Below, one piece after another: positions 25,117-33,014 of a stretch of 64,000 nt of DNA (positions are counted from its first letter, which is position 1; each line of letters begins with the position of its first letter). The DNA is from Streptomyces chromofuscus (GTDB taxonomy: Bacteria > Actinomycetota > Actinomycetes > Streptomycetales > Streptomycetaceae): positions 3,909,501 to 3,973,500 of the forward strand of contig NZ_CP063374.1 of NCBI RefSeq assembly GCF_015160875.1, given 5' to 3'. Under the pieces are notes generated by a model. It worked only from the letters and a program-made list of their open reading frames with translations, was not told the DNA's origin and searched no databases. A program made the translations under genes and the position numbers.

Positions 25117-25419
25117 CGTGACTCTCCCACTGGTCTTAGGCGTGCCGGTTGGGGGTCCCCCCGGCGGAGGCTGCGGGCGGGGAGAGCTCGGGCTCCGAGT
25201 CCCACCCACTCGGAATCGTGGCAGAAACAAGGCGTTCAGGGGACGTCTTCGGCCCGCTGTGTCCGGCTGTTTTGATCGCGCGTACGCGAACGACTCACCC
25301 GCACACTCGTTGCCGCCACCTGCGGATCGTACGCGGCCCGAGGCCGAAGCCGCGCACGCCCACCCCCACAACGACCGGGCGCGGCGCGGATCCTCCCGCA
25401 CCGGCACGCGCCGCGGGGG

Positions 25420-25623
25420 CTACCAGCGAAACGTTCGCATGCGCATCGCGTGGCGCAGCCGGGCGGCCTTGGCGCGGCGCGGCTGAACGCGGTCACGCAG
25501 TGCACGGGCTTCGGCGAGTTCCCTCAGGAACTGGGCCCGGCGCCGCCTCCGCTCGGAGTCGGTCTCCGGCGCCCTCGCGTCCGCCCGGGACGCGCGGTCG
25601 GGCAGCTCTGGCAGGTCAGGCAT
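25420..25623 (-). CDS. Small basic streptomycete protein
   Basis: 67 residues from ATG 25623: MPDLPELPDRASRADARAPE, then an Arg-rich helix ERRRRRAQFLRELAEARALRDRV, ending RLRHAMRMRTFRW. The mix of acidic start and amphipathic basic helix suggests nucleic-acid or ribosome contact, but nothing is proven. The reading frame extends far upstream without a plausible start and overlaps upp antisense; the divergent upp gene starts 96 bases away. I recall similar short proteins at this position in other streptomycetes. Confidence 0.75.
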   Translation of the reverse strand: MPDLPELPDRASRADARAPETDSERRRRRAQFLRELAEARALRDRVQPRRAKAARLRHAMRMRTFRW

Positions 25624-25719
25624 AGGCACACCACCCCTATCCGTCCCTCTCACCTTCCCCCGGACGGGGGGTTTGACGCCAGGGAGTACGGGCCGCGAAG
25701 CGCGGTTACTGTTGTGCTC

Positions 25720-26355
25720 ATGCGTCTCCACGTCGTCGACCACCCCTTGGTCGCCCACAAGCTCACCACGCTGCGCGACCGCCGCACCGACTCGCCGACC
25801 TTCCGCCGGCTGGCCGACGAGCTGGTCACCCTGCTCGCCTACGAGGCCACGCGGGACGTGCGCACCGAACAGGTCGACATCGCCACCCCCGTCGCCACCA
25901 CCACCGGCGTCAAGCTGTCCCACCCGCGTCCGCTGGTCGTGCCGATCCTGCGGGCCGGCCTCGGCATGCTGGACGGCATGGTGCGGCTGCTGCCGACCGC
26001 CGAGGTGGGCTTCCTGGGCATGATCCGCAACGAGGAGACGCTGCAGGCCTCCACGTACGCCACCCGCATGCCGGAGGACCTCTCCGGCCGCCAGGTGTAC
26101 GTCCTGGACCCGATGCTGGCCACCGGGGGCACCCTGGTCGCGGCGATCCAGGAGCTGATCAAGCGGGGTGCCGACGACGTGACGGCCGTGGTCCTGCTGG
26201 CCGCCCCCGAGGGCGTCGAACTGATGGAGCGCGAGCTGGCCGGCACCCCGGTCACGGTCGTCACGGCCTCGGTCGACGAGCGCCTCAACGAGCACGGCTA
26301 CATCGTCCCGGGCCTGGGCGACGCGGGGGACCGGATGTACGGGGCGGCGGAGTAG
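25720..26355 (+). CDS. upp: Uracil phosphoribosyltransferase
   Basis: 211 residues from ATG 25720. Salvages uracil to UMP using PRPP. PILRAGLGMLDGM (about 70-82), YVLDPMLATGGTL (about 127-139, the PRPP loop with DPMLATGG), and C-terminal VPGLGDAGDRMYG (uracil-binding loop) are all present and canonical. The longer open frame upstream is not supported because the protein begins MRLHVVDHPLVAHKLT as homologues do. Confidence 0.97.
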   Translation: MRLHVVDHPLVAHKLTTLRDRRTDSPTFRRLADELVTLLAYEATRDVRTEQVDIATPVATTTGVKLSHPRPLVVPILRAGLGMLDGMVRLLPTAEVGFLGMIRNEETLQASTYATRMPEDLSGRQVYVLDPMLATGGTLVAAIQELIKRGADDVTAVVLLAAPEGVELMERELAGTPVTVVTASVDERLNEHGYIVPGLGDAGDRMYGAAE

Positions 26356-26961
26356 GACCAACGAGTGGCGGGGCGGGCACGACCGTCTCGTCCACCCGAC
26401 GGCTCGGCCCCGCTCACCGCGCGGGGCGGCAGCGCAGTAACCGACTGGGCCCCGCCCACCAAGCAGCGCTCCTTGCCCGTCCGCCGAGCAAGTCGGCCAG
26501 TGCCCCGGCGGTTGCCCCGTGCCCACCGAGCGTCTCGGCACGGCCTGCCCTGCAGCTCACCCACGCCCACCGCTCAGCCGCTCGGCCGGCCACCGGAGAA
26601 TGCCTCGGACACGGCCCCGGTAGCAGCACGATCATCCCGCTGAGCAGCGCGGCGGCGCGCACTCAACAGCTGGGCCGCGCCCGCCGAGCAGCGCCGCGGC
26701 GTGAACTCAGCATCTGGGTCACGCGCGCCGAGCAGCGCCCGCGGCGTGAACTCAGTATCTGGGTCACGCGCGCTGGAGGGCTCGGCGACGCCCGATCACC
26801 CGCCCGGCGGACCCTTGGTCACCAGCCCGGCCGAGTTCTGGTCGCCGGCCCGGCGGAGTTCCGGGTCGCCAGCCCGGCGGCCCCTTGGGCACCAGCCCGG
26901 CCGACTACCCCTGGTCAAGGGGCTCGGCCGGGCCCCGATCACCCGCCCGGCCGAGGCCCGC
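26356..26961. repeat. Gene-free stretch with short tandem repeats
   Basis: Between upp and the LytR_C gene. Around 26683-26780 a unit of about 51 bases containing CGGCGTGAACTCAG(C/T)ATCTGGGTCACGCGCGC occurs twice nearly unchanged, with a diverged third start near 26650 (GCGCACTCAACAGCTGGG). From 26818 to 26905 CACCAGCCCGGCCGA-like words recur every 25-35 bases. No coding signal was recognised. Confidence 0.6.
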
Positions 26962-27603
26962 TCAGCAGGCTTCCTTCATGCCGGTCGCCGTCGGTCGTGG
27001 TGTGGTCAGTTGGGCCAGGGCGCGGTCGGCGGTCGGCTTCTTCGCCAGCTCCTTGAAGCCGTCGCCGATGATCAGGTCGATCGCCGCGCCCTTGCGGGCG
27101 GGGTCGGTGCGGCGGTCGGCGGTGGGCAGCTGGGTGGCGAGCACCGGCAGTGAGGTGTTCAGGGCCGAGTCGGGCCCGATCAGCAGCCCGGTGCCCTTGA
27201 GTTTCTTGTCCCACTGTTTCGGCGCGTTGCCCACCTCGCCGATCCTGAAGCCACGTTTCTTCAGCTCGTCGGCGGTCTTCTTGGCGAGCCCGCTGCGCGT
27301 CGTGGCGTTGAACACGTTGACGGTGACGGCCCCGGGCCGGGGCGCGGTCGCCGTCGCGCTGGGCGACGGGCTCGCCTTGGTCGCGCAGCCCGCCTTGGTG
27401 CCGACCGCCGAGGCCTCGTCGCCGCCGCCGGTGAAGACGTCGACGAGTTGCAGGGTGCCCCAGCCGAGGACGCCGATCACGACGACGGACGCGGTGACGA
27501 CGAGTACGAGCCTGCCGCGCCGACGGGGTGGACGCATCCGCGGGTACTTGTCCCCCGTGATGCGGTACTGGCCGCCCATGCCGGGAGGAGTCAGCATGCT
27601 CAT
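26962..27603 (-). CDS. Membrane-anchored LytR_C-domain protein
   Basis: 213 residues from ATG 27603. A short cytoplasmic basic segment (RMRPPRRRGR) is followed by one transmembrane helix (LVLVVTASVVVIGVLGWGTL, about 30-50), then an extracellular Thr/Ser/Pro linker and the LytR C-terminal domain: VTVNVFNATTRSGLAKKTADELKKRGFRIGEVGNA...GTGLLIGPDSA...ATQLPTADRRTD. This domain is found in cell-wall polymer ligases and stand-alone wall proteins; a role at the cell envelope is inferred. It ends MKEAC. Confidence 0.9.
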   Translation of the reverse strand: MSMLTPPGMGGQYRITGDKYPRMRPPRRRGRLVLVVTASVVVIGVLGWGTLQLVDVFTGGGDEASAVGTKAGCATKASPSPSATATAPRPGAVTVNVFNATTRSGLAKKTADELKKRGFRIGEVGNAPKQWDKKLKGTGLLIGPDSALNTSLPVLATQLPTADRRTDPARKGAAIDLIIGDGFKELAKKPTADRALAQLTTPRPTATGMKEAC

Positions 27604-27725
27604 GAGCGCAGCGTAGTGCGCCCGGGCGGCGATGCCTACTACATGATCATCAGACACCGCTCAGGAGAACCCGAAAGGGCCAAGCCGTGTCCGGCCGGTG
27701 CGGCTGACGGGGACGACCGCGGGTG

Positions 27726-28022
27726 TCAGTCCAGCTCGAGGACGCGCGCGTGGAGCACCTGGCGCTGCTGGAGCGCCGCACGCACCGCGCGGTGCAGGCC
27801 GTCCTCCAGGTAGAGGTCGCCCTGCCACTTCACGACGTGCGCGAAGAGGTCGCCGTAGAAGGTCGAGTCCTCGGCGAGGAGGGTCTCGAGGTCGAGCTGC
27901 TGCTTGGTCGTCACGAGCTGATCGAGGCGGACCGGGCGCGGCGCGACGTCCGCCCACTGCCGGGTGCTGTCCCGGCCGTGGTCGGGGTACGGCCGGCCGT
28001 TTCCGATGCGCTTGAAGATCAC
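27726..28022 (-). CDS. Conserved small actinobacterial protein (ParB-nuclease-like fold suspected)
   Basis: 98 residues starting MIFKRIGNGRPYPDHGR. The segment ADVAPRPVRLDQLVTTKQQLDLETLL, then YGDLFAHVVKWQGDLYLEDGLHRAVRAALQQRQVLHARVLEL resembles the ParB N-terminal layout (a specified-position motif, then DGxHR). Some pipelines call this family VapB-like, but no ribbon-helix-helix or toxin gene is present. It is well conserved in streptomycetes in my memory. Function unknown. Divergent from the broken HerA-like gene. Confidence 0.8.
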   Translation of the reverse strand: MIFKRIGNGRPYPDHGRDSTRQWADVAPRPVRLDQLVTTKQQLDLETLLAEDSTFYGDLFAHVVKWQGDLYLEDGLHRAVRAALQQRQVLHARVLELD

Positions 28023-28126
28023 ACGGAAAGCCTACCGGTCGAGACGTTCCGGGCGCAGCCATGGAGAGGGAGCGCAACGCTGGAAAAGATGCCGTGAACC
28101 GGGGTGAAACGGAACAGGGGTCCGAC

Positions 28127-28820
28127 ATGAGTGACGGCGAGACCGGGCCCGCGGCCACCGGCCCCGAGGCATCCGGCAGCGCTCCCGCCCTCCCCGAGGA
28201 GGCCCGGAGGATCGCCGACGGCTACGCGTTCACCGGTCCCGCGCTGGATCTCGGCGCCCTGCTGTGGGACGGCCGGTGCCTGCCGGAGGCCCGGCTTCGC
28301 GTCCCGCTGCCGATGCTCAGCCGGCACGGGCTGATCGCGGGCGCCACCGGTACCGGCAAGACGAGGACCGTCCAGCTGATCGCCGAGCAGCTCTCGGCGC
28401 ACGGCGTCCCCGTCTTCCTCGCGGACGTCAAGGGTGATGCGTCGGGCATCTCGGCGCCGGGCCTGGCGAACGACGAGATCCGCTCCCGCGCCGCCGAGGT
28501 GCGCCGGCAGTGGACGCCGACCGGCTTCCCGGCCCGGTTCCACGCCCTGGGCGGCATGGGCCACGGCATCCCGCTGCGCGCCACCGTCACCAGCTTCGGT
28601 CCGGTCCTGCTCGCCAAGGTGCTCCGGCTCAACCGGACCCAGGGGGAGTCCCTCGGCCTGATCTTCCACTACGCCGACACCAAGGGCCTGGAGCTGATCG
28701 ACCTCAAGGACCTGCGCGCGGTCGTCGCCTTCCTCACCTCCGACGATCCGCTCCATCGGCACCCAGGTCGGGCGGGAGATCACCCGCTCGGTCCTCGGCA
28801 CAGCGAGGCGGAGGCGGTAG
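28127..28820 (+). pseudogene. HerA-like ATPase (DUF853 family) with internal deletion
   Basis: From ATG 28127 the sequence is a good DUF853 helicase-like ATPase: RIADGYAFTGPALDLGALLWDG, Walker A GATGTGKT (about 71-78), PVFLADVKGDASG, and FHYADTKGLELIDLKDLRAVVAFLTSD at about 205. It should continue for about 300 residues more. Instead, four bases on, another frame reads RSIGTQVGREITRSVLGTARRRR and a stop at 28818, which is the family C-terminus. So the whole centre, including Walker B and the second half of the motor, is missing and the join is out of frame. The protein cannot work as an ATPase. Confidence 0.88.
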
Positions 28821-28832
28821 GCCCGCCTCCGC
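28809..28832. terminator. Hairpin at the end of the HerA-like pseudogene
   Basis: CGGAGGCGG pairs with CCGCCTCCG around a short TAGGC loop that includes the pseudogene stop codon. It lies between convergent genes and can act both ways. Confidence 0.6.
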
Positions 28833-28839
28833 CGTCGGC

Positions 28840-28962
28840 TCAGCGGCCCCGTTCCTTCGGCGGCTGCTGTGGCTGCTTGGCGTCCTTCAGTTCCGGCTTC
28901 GCGTTACGGATGGCCTCCGCGCGCACCAGGGCGCGCAGAACGGCGTACGGATCCGAGGGCAT
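28840..28962 (-). CDS. Forty-residue conserved-looking small protein
   Basis: From ATG 28962: MPSDPYAVLRALVRAEAIRN followed by AKPELKDAKQPQQPPKERGR. The first half is an amphipathic helix, the second a charged disordered tail. GGAGCCACAGCC lies upstream as a weak ribosome site. Below most gene finders' cut-offs; I recall similar short products in other streptomycetes. Function unknown. Confidence 0.6.
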   Translation of the reverse strand: MPSDPYAVLRALVRAEAIRNAKPELKDAKQPQQPPKERGR

Positions 28963-29012
28963 GGCTGTGGCTCCTTGCGTCGTACCGACTGACCTGGGGA
29001 CAGGGCGGTCTG

Positions 29013-29345
29013 TCAGCAACGCAGGACCACCGAGCGCAGGGTCCGCAGTAGGTACGGCGGCCCGGTCGGCGCCTGTGGCTCGCGGACCGGCGCGCTCCCC
29101 ACGACGGGGGAGGCCGGCCGTACCGGACGCTGGGGCACCACGGGCCGGTGCGCGCCCCGTCCCGGCGGGCGCAGGGCGGTGTCGAGGACGTCGGCCTCGA
29201 CCACCTCCCCCGCCAGGGCCGCGACGGGCGCCGCCGCCGCCTCCGTGTGCGCGACCGGCAGGACCAGCACGAGCAGCAGGACGACCACGCGGGACCAGGC
29301 GCGACGGCGCGCTGCGGAGCGGCGGGACCGCGGGAACGTGCTCAC
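29013..29345 (-). CDS. Secreted or membrane-anchored small protein, unknown
   Basis: 110 residues starting MSTFPRSRRSAARRRAWSRV, with a hydrophobic core VVVLLLVLVLPVAHTEA forming a signal peptide; the mature part is Pro/Val/Arg-rich without a fold signature and ends SVVLRC. No homologous domain recognised. The gap to the HdeD-like gene (29346-29604) contains only CGGTGTGCC-like repeated words. Confidence 0.5.
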   Translation of the reverse strand: MSTFPRSRRSAARRRAWSRVVVLLLVLVLPVAHTEAAAAPVAALAGEVVEADVLDTALRPPGRGAHRPVVPQRPVRPASPVVGSAPVREPQAPTGPPYLLRTLRSVVLRC

Positions 29346-29604
29346 AGCAGGTCATCTCCCCGGCGCCCGTACGGTGTCCGCCGCACGGCCGGTGGAATCC
29401 GCTCGCTCGGCGTAGCGACGCGGCGCGCCCACGCGACGCCGGCACACCGCGGTGTGCCGAGGAGGCACGGGCGTGTGCCGTCAGGACGCGGCGGTGTGCC
29501 GGGGGCGCACGGCGTGGTACCGGGCACACACCGCCGTGCGGCGGTCGGGCACGGGGATATGCCGGACGGGCGCGGCGACGCGCAGGGGCAGTCGGACACG
29601 GCGC

Positions 29605-30282
29605 TCACACCTCGCGGGGGATCCGGCGGGCGCGGGTCCGGATGCGCAGGGCCGTGACGATCTCGACCACGCCCACCGCGACCAGCCAGCAGCCGGCGAC
29701 CACGGTGAGGACGGCGACCGACTCGAGCGGCGAGACGATCAGGACGGTGCCGGCGAGGGCGGTGACCGCTCCCAGGAGGATCTGCCAGCCGCGCGCGGGC
29801 ATGGCCGGGTCGGAGGCGGCGGCGAGCGTCTGGGTGATCCCGCGGAACAGCCAGCCGATCCCGATCCACAGCGCGAGCAGCAGCAGCGACTGCATGGCGC
29901 CGCGGAAGCAGAACAGGCCCAGCAGGATCGACAGGGCGCCGCTGATGAACGCCAGCACCCGAAGTGCGGTCGTCTTGTGGGTGCCGAAGGCGGAGACGAG
30001 CTGGAGGACGCCGCTGAGCAGGAGGTAGAGCCCGAAGAGCACACCCGCGACCACCTGGGACGGACCGGGCCAGACCAGGACCAGGACGCCCAGGACCAAG
30101 GATGCGATGCCCGTGACGAGGACGGCCTGCCAGGCCGCCCGGGACAGCAGGTGCAGCGGGCCCTCGAAGGGCGGTTCGGGCCCCTCGTACGGGGGCCTCG
30201 GCGTGTGCGGGTCACGTGTGGCGTGGACGTGCCGGTCGTCGAACACCGGTCCCCGGGGAGACCCGCTCGGTGGCTCGGTCAT
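29605..30282 (-). CDS. HdeD/DUF308-family membrane protein
   Basis: 225 residues. A Pro/His-rich cytoplasmic N-terminus of about 45 residues precedes six hydrophobic helices, beginning WQAVLVTGIASLVLGVLVLVWPG and ending VAGCWLVAVGVVEIVTALRIRTRAR. Repeated small-residue helix pairs (GVLFGLYLLLSGVLQLV; LWIGIGWLFRGITQTL) fit DUF308, whose E. coli member HdeD protects against acid. Likely a stress-related membrane protein; ligand unknown. Confidence 0.88.
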   Translation of the reverse strand: MTEPPSGSPRGPVFDDRHVHATRDPHTPRPPYEGPEPPFEGPLHLLSRAAWQAVLVTGIASLVLGVLVLVWPGPSQVVAGVLFGLYLLLSGVLQLVSAFGTHKTTALRVLAFISGALSILLGLFCFRGAMQSLLLLALWIGIGWLFRGITQTLAAASDPAMPARGWQILLGAVTALAGTVLIVSPLESVAVLTVVAGCWLVAVGVVEIVTALRIRTRARRIPREV

Positions 30283-30349
30283 GCTCCATGCTGGGAACGC
30301 GACCGGGCCGGGCGCACGCCGGAGCGGGCCAGTCGGCTGACGCCGGGCG

Positions 30350-30943
30350 CTACTCCTTCGCGGCCTTGGCCGCCTTCGCCGCCGCCTTCATCTCCTGCTT
30401 GTGCGCCCGCACCTTGGCCAGCGACTCGGGTCCGGTGATGTCGGCGACGGACCGGAAGGACCGGGGCGCGCCGTAGTCGCCCGCGGCCTCCCGCCATCCC
30501 TCGGGGGTCACGCCGAGCTGCTTGCCGAGCAGCGCGAGGAAGATCTGCGCCTTCTGCTTGCCGAACCCGGGCAGCTCCTGAAGCCGTTTGAGCAGCTCCC
30601 GCCCGTCGCCGACGCCCTCCCAGACGGCGCTCGCGTCGCCGTCGTAGTGCTCGACGAGGTACTGGCACAGCTGCTGGATGCGCTGGGCCATCGACCCCGG
30701 GTAGCGGTGCACGGCCGGCTTGTCGGAGAGCAGCGCGGCGAACGCCTCCGGGTCGTACGCGGCGATCTCGTGCGCGTCCAGGTCGTCGGCGCCCATCCGC
30801 CGGGCGATGGCCGACGGGCCCTTGAACGCCCACTCCATCGGGATCTGCTGGTCCAGCAGCATCCCGACCAGCGCGGCGAGCGGGGAGCGGCCGAGCAGCT
30901 CATCGGCTTCGGGGTCCTGGGCGAGGTGCAGGGTGACGTCCAT
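30350..30943 (-). CDS. HhH-GPD base-excision DNA repair protein
   Basis: 197 residues. LLGRSPLAALVGMLLDQQIPMEWAFKGPSAI is the opening of the DUF/HhH-GPD glycosylase group. The helix-hairpin-helix is LKRLQELPGFGKQKAQIFLALLGKQLG (about 115-141). A Lys in GFGKQKA and Asp in AAGDYGAPRSFRSVADI are candidates for catalysis. The tail is a Lys/Ala helix. It lacks the four-cysteine cluster of endonuclease III. Probably an alkylation or mismatch-repair glycosylase; substrate not known. Confidence 0.88.
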   Translation of the reverse strand: MDVTLHLAQDPEADELLGRSPLAALVGMLLDQQIPMEWAFKGPSAIARRMGADDLDAHEIAAYDPEAFAALLSDKPAVHRYPGSMAQRIQQLCQYLVEHYDGDASAVWEGVGDGRELLKRLQELPGFGKQKAQIFLALLGKQLGVTPEGWREAAGDYGAPRSFRSVADITGPESLAKVRAHKQEMKAAAKAAKAAKE

Positions 30944-31135
30944 GCACCGATGATCCCGCGCCGACCGCCGGGCTGCCTCCCCGTGCCGGACGCACGTCGC
31001 TCACCGCCGGCGTGGGCCGGCGAGTCGTCCGGCGCCGTTCAGCGTGCCGTTGGTCGTCAAATACGACGTGAAGCTACACTCACGGCCGGCAAACAGGCGT
31101 TCCAACGGGCACAGCAGGGGCAAGGGGAGGCCGCG

Positions 31136-31315
31136 GTGGCGGTGAATTCGAAGAAGCTCGCCGTCTACGTGGTCGTGGTCTTCGTGTTCTACGTGATCAT
31201 CACCGATCCAGAGGGGGCCGCGGACTACGTCCAGATAGGGTTCGAGGGCATATCGGACGCCGCCCAGGCCATCGGCGACTTCATGACCTGGGTCGCCAAC
31301 GGAGGAAAGTCATGA
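31136..31315 (+). CDS. Small membrane protein, translationally coupled to Dabb gene
   Basis: 59 residues from GTG 31136, with AGGGGAGG five bases upstream; a GTG two codons later is possible. One transmembrane helix near the N-terminus (LAVYVVVVFVFYVIIT) is followed by a soluble amphipathic segment (YVQIGFEGISDAAQAIGDFMTWVANGG). The stop overlaps the next start as ATGA. An upstream inverted repeat GTCGTCAAATACGAC (31053-31067) sits in the promoter zone. Function unknown. Confidence 0.75.
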   Translation: MAVNSKKLAVYVVVVFVFYVIITDPEGAADYVQIGFEGISDAAQAIGDFMTWVANGGKS

Positions 31316-31605
31316 TCCGCCACCTGGTCCTGTTCAAGCTCGACGAGGGCGTCGAACGCGACGACCCGCGCGTGGTCGAGGGCGTGGCCGCCTTCCGCGC
31401 CCTCGACGGCACGATCCCGGAGATCCGCACCTGGGAACTCGGCTGGAACTTCAGCGACCGGCCCATCGCGTACGACTTCGCGATCAACTCGTCGTTCGAC
31501 GACCCGGCCGCCCTGGGCCGGTACCTGGAGCACCCGGCGCACCAGGCGGGGGTCGCGCTGTGGCGGGAGTTCGCCACGTGGGTGATTGCCGACTACGAGT
31601 TCTAG
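31312..31605 (+). CDS. Dabb-domain (stress-responsive alpha/beta barrel) protein
   Basis: 97 residues. MIRHLVLFKLDEGV opens a Dabb domain, and IRTWELGWNFSDRPIAYDFAINSSFDDPAALGRYLEHPAHQAGVALWREF carries the conserved DFA..SSF and HPAH motif. These dimers bind hydrophobic ligands or act as small-molecule cyclases/stress proteins. Coupled to the preceding small membrane protein. Confidence 0.92.
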   Translation: MIRHLVLFKLDEGVERDDPRVVEGVAAFRALDGTIPEIRTWELGWNFSDRPIAYDFAINSSFDDPAALGRYLEHPAHQAGVALWREFATWVIADYEF

Positions 31606-31619
31606 GACGCACGACCGAC

Positions 31620-31648
31620 GAGCCCCCCGCCGGAACGGCAGGGGGCTC
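31620..31648 (+). terminator. Hairpin after the Dabb gene
   Basis: GAGCCCCC pairs with GGGGGCTC around a GCCGGAACGGCA region that itself can form CCG/CGG pairs; TCTCATG follows. It separates the Dabb operon from sigF. Confidence 0.75.
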
Positions 31649-31776
31649 TCATGCGTCTTATGCCCCAACTTGCCCTCAACACGGCATTATGCGGTGCTTG
31701 CACACAGTGCACATGTCTTGTGATGCTATGACCGCTTTTGACGGATGAGTTGATGGATCACGAGGTGGAGTTGACC

Positions 31777-32676
31777 GTGCCGGCCAGTACTGCGCCTCAA
31801 GCACCGCCCCAGGAGACACCGGCTCCAGAAGCATCCGCATCGGCTCCCGAACCCGCCCTCGAACCCGCCCCCGCGCCCGAACCAGCGCCCGAACCAGCGC
31901 CCCAGCGCAGCAGCCGGGGCGCCGACACCCGGGCCCTCACCCAGGTGCTGTTCGCCCAGCTCAAGAACCTGGAACCGGGCACGCCGGAGCACACCCGGGT
32001 GCGCGGGGCGCTGATCGAGGCCAACCTGCCGCTGGTGCGCTACGCGGCCGCCCGGTTCCGCTCCCGCAACGAGCCCATGGAGGACGTCGTCCAGGTCGGC
32101 ACCATCGGCCTCATCAACGCCATCGACCGCTTCGACCCGGACCGGGGCGTGCAGTTCCCGACGTTCGCGATGCCGACGGTGGTCGGCGAGATCAAGCGGT
32201 ACTTCCGGGACAACGTCCGCACCGTCCACGTGCCGCGCCGGCTGCACGAACTGTGGGTGCAGGTGAACAGCGCCACCGAGGACCTGACCACCGCCTTCGG
32301 ACGCTCCCCCACCACCGCCGAGATCGCCGAGCGGCTGCGCATCACCGAGGACGAGGTGCTGTCCTGCATCGAGGCGGGGCGCTCGTACCACGCCACCTCG
32401 CTGGAGGCGGCCCAGGAGGGCGACGGGCTGCCCGGACTGCTCGACCGGCTCGGCTACGAGGACCCGGCCCTGGACGGCGTCGAGCACCGCGACCTCGTCC
32501 GGCACCTGCTCGTCCAGCTCCCGGAACGCGAGCAGCGGATCCTGCTGCTGCGCTACTACAGCAATCTGACCCAGTCACAGATCAGCGCGGAGCTCGGCGT
32601 CTCCCAGATGCACGTCTCCCGGTTGCTCGCGCGCAGCTTCCAGCGCCTGCGTTCGGCGAACCGCATCGACGCATAA
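31777..32676 (+). CDS. sigF: RNA polymerase sigma factor of the SigB/F group, probable SigF
   Basis: 299 residues from GTG 31777, chosen because GGTGGAG precedes it by six bases and gives the start PASTAPQAPP; ATG 31753 and a TTG further up are alternatives. An Ala/Pro/Glu-rich N-terminal extension (about 60 residues) precedes region 2 (LPLVRYAAARFRSRNEPMEDVVQVGTIGLINAIDRFDPDRGVQFPTFAMPTVVGEIKRYFRD), region 3 and region 4.2 (LTQSQISAELGVSQMHVSRLLARSF). In S. coelicolor SigF acts late in spore maturation. The order sigF-sigN is what I remember from that genome, which supports the assignment. Confidence 0.85.
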   Translation: MPASTAPQAPPQETPAPEASASAPEPALEPAPAPEPAPEPAPQRSSRGADTRALTQVLFAQLKNLEPGTPEHTRVRGALIEANLPLVRYAAARFRSRNEPMEDVVQVGTIGLINAIDRFDPDRGVQFPTFAMPTVVGEIKRYFRDNVRTVHVPRRLHELWVQVNSATEDLTTAFGRSPTTAEIAERLRITEDEVLSCIEAGRSYHATSLEAAQEGDGLPGLLDRLGYEDPALDGVEHRDLVRHLLVQLPEREQRILLLRYYSNLTQSQISAELGVSQMHVSRLLARSFQRLRSANRIDA

Positions 32677-33014
32677 CCGCTGAACCCCGCTCGGCGCAAC
32701 CGCCATGGGGATTCACTGCGCGACCGCGCGGCGAACCGGCGCACAACCGAAAGCGGGAGCGACGCATCACCTCGGAGGGCGAATCGCTCACCAGGTGCTT
32801 TGCCGACGGATACGCCCCGAAGAACCGTCAGACCCCCTCTATCCAGGGCCTATTCGCATCTCGCATGTCGACATGTCACTACAGCGTGTTGCCGACATGT
32901 GACATTCTGCGGGAAGCGCGTTTGCCGGTGCCCCGGCTCCGGTATTCAGGTGAAGGCTGCGCTCCTCACGAGGAGCGTCACGCCGCGACCGTCCCGCGAC
33001 CCAAAGGGGGTGGC
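32677..33014. other. sigF-sigN intergenic region
   Basis: 338 bases without a gene. It holds the sigN promoter; the paired CGACATGT words are listed separately. GCTCCTCACGAGGAGC near 32959 is a small perfect dyad close to the sigN start that could form a hairpin in the leader. Confidence 0.55.
32869..32903 (+). promoter_or_regulatory. Direct repeat CGACATGT(C/G)AC upstream of sigN, possible operator
   Basis: CGACATGTCAC at 32869-32879 and CGACATGTGAC at 32893-32903, starts 24 bases apart; the first is part of the palindrome ATGTCGACAT and the second is followed by ATTCTGC. The pair is about 110 bases upstream of sigN. No known regulator is assigned. Confidence 0.5.

Noticed and set aside
25130..25180. 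Palindromic G/C block near the TadA-associated gene as a terminator
   Set aside because: It is upstream of the gene start and imperfect; no gene ends there on either strand.
27726..28022. VapB antitoxin label for the 98-residue protein
   Set aside because: It lacks a ribbon-helix-helix or AbrB N-terminus and has no toxin partner; kept as a conserved protein of unknown function.
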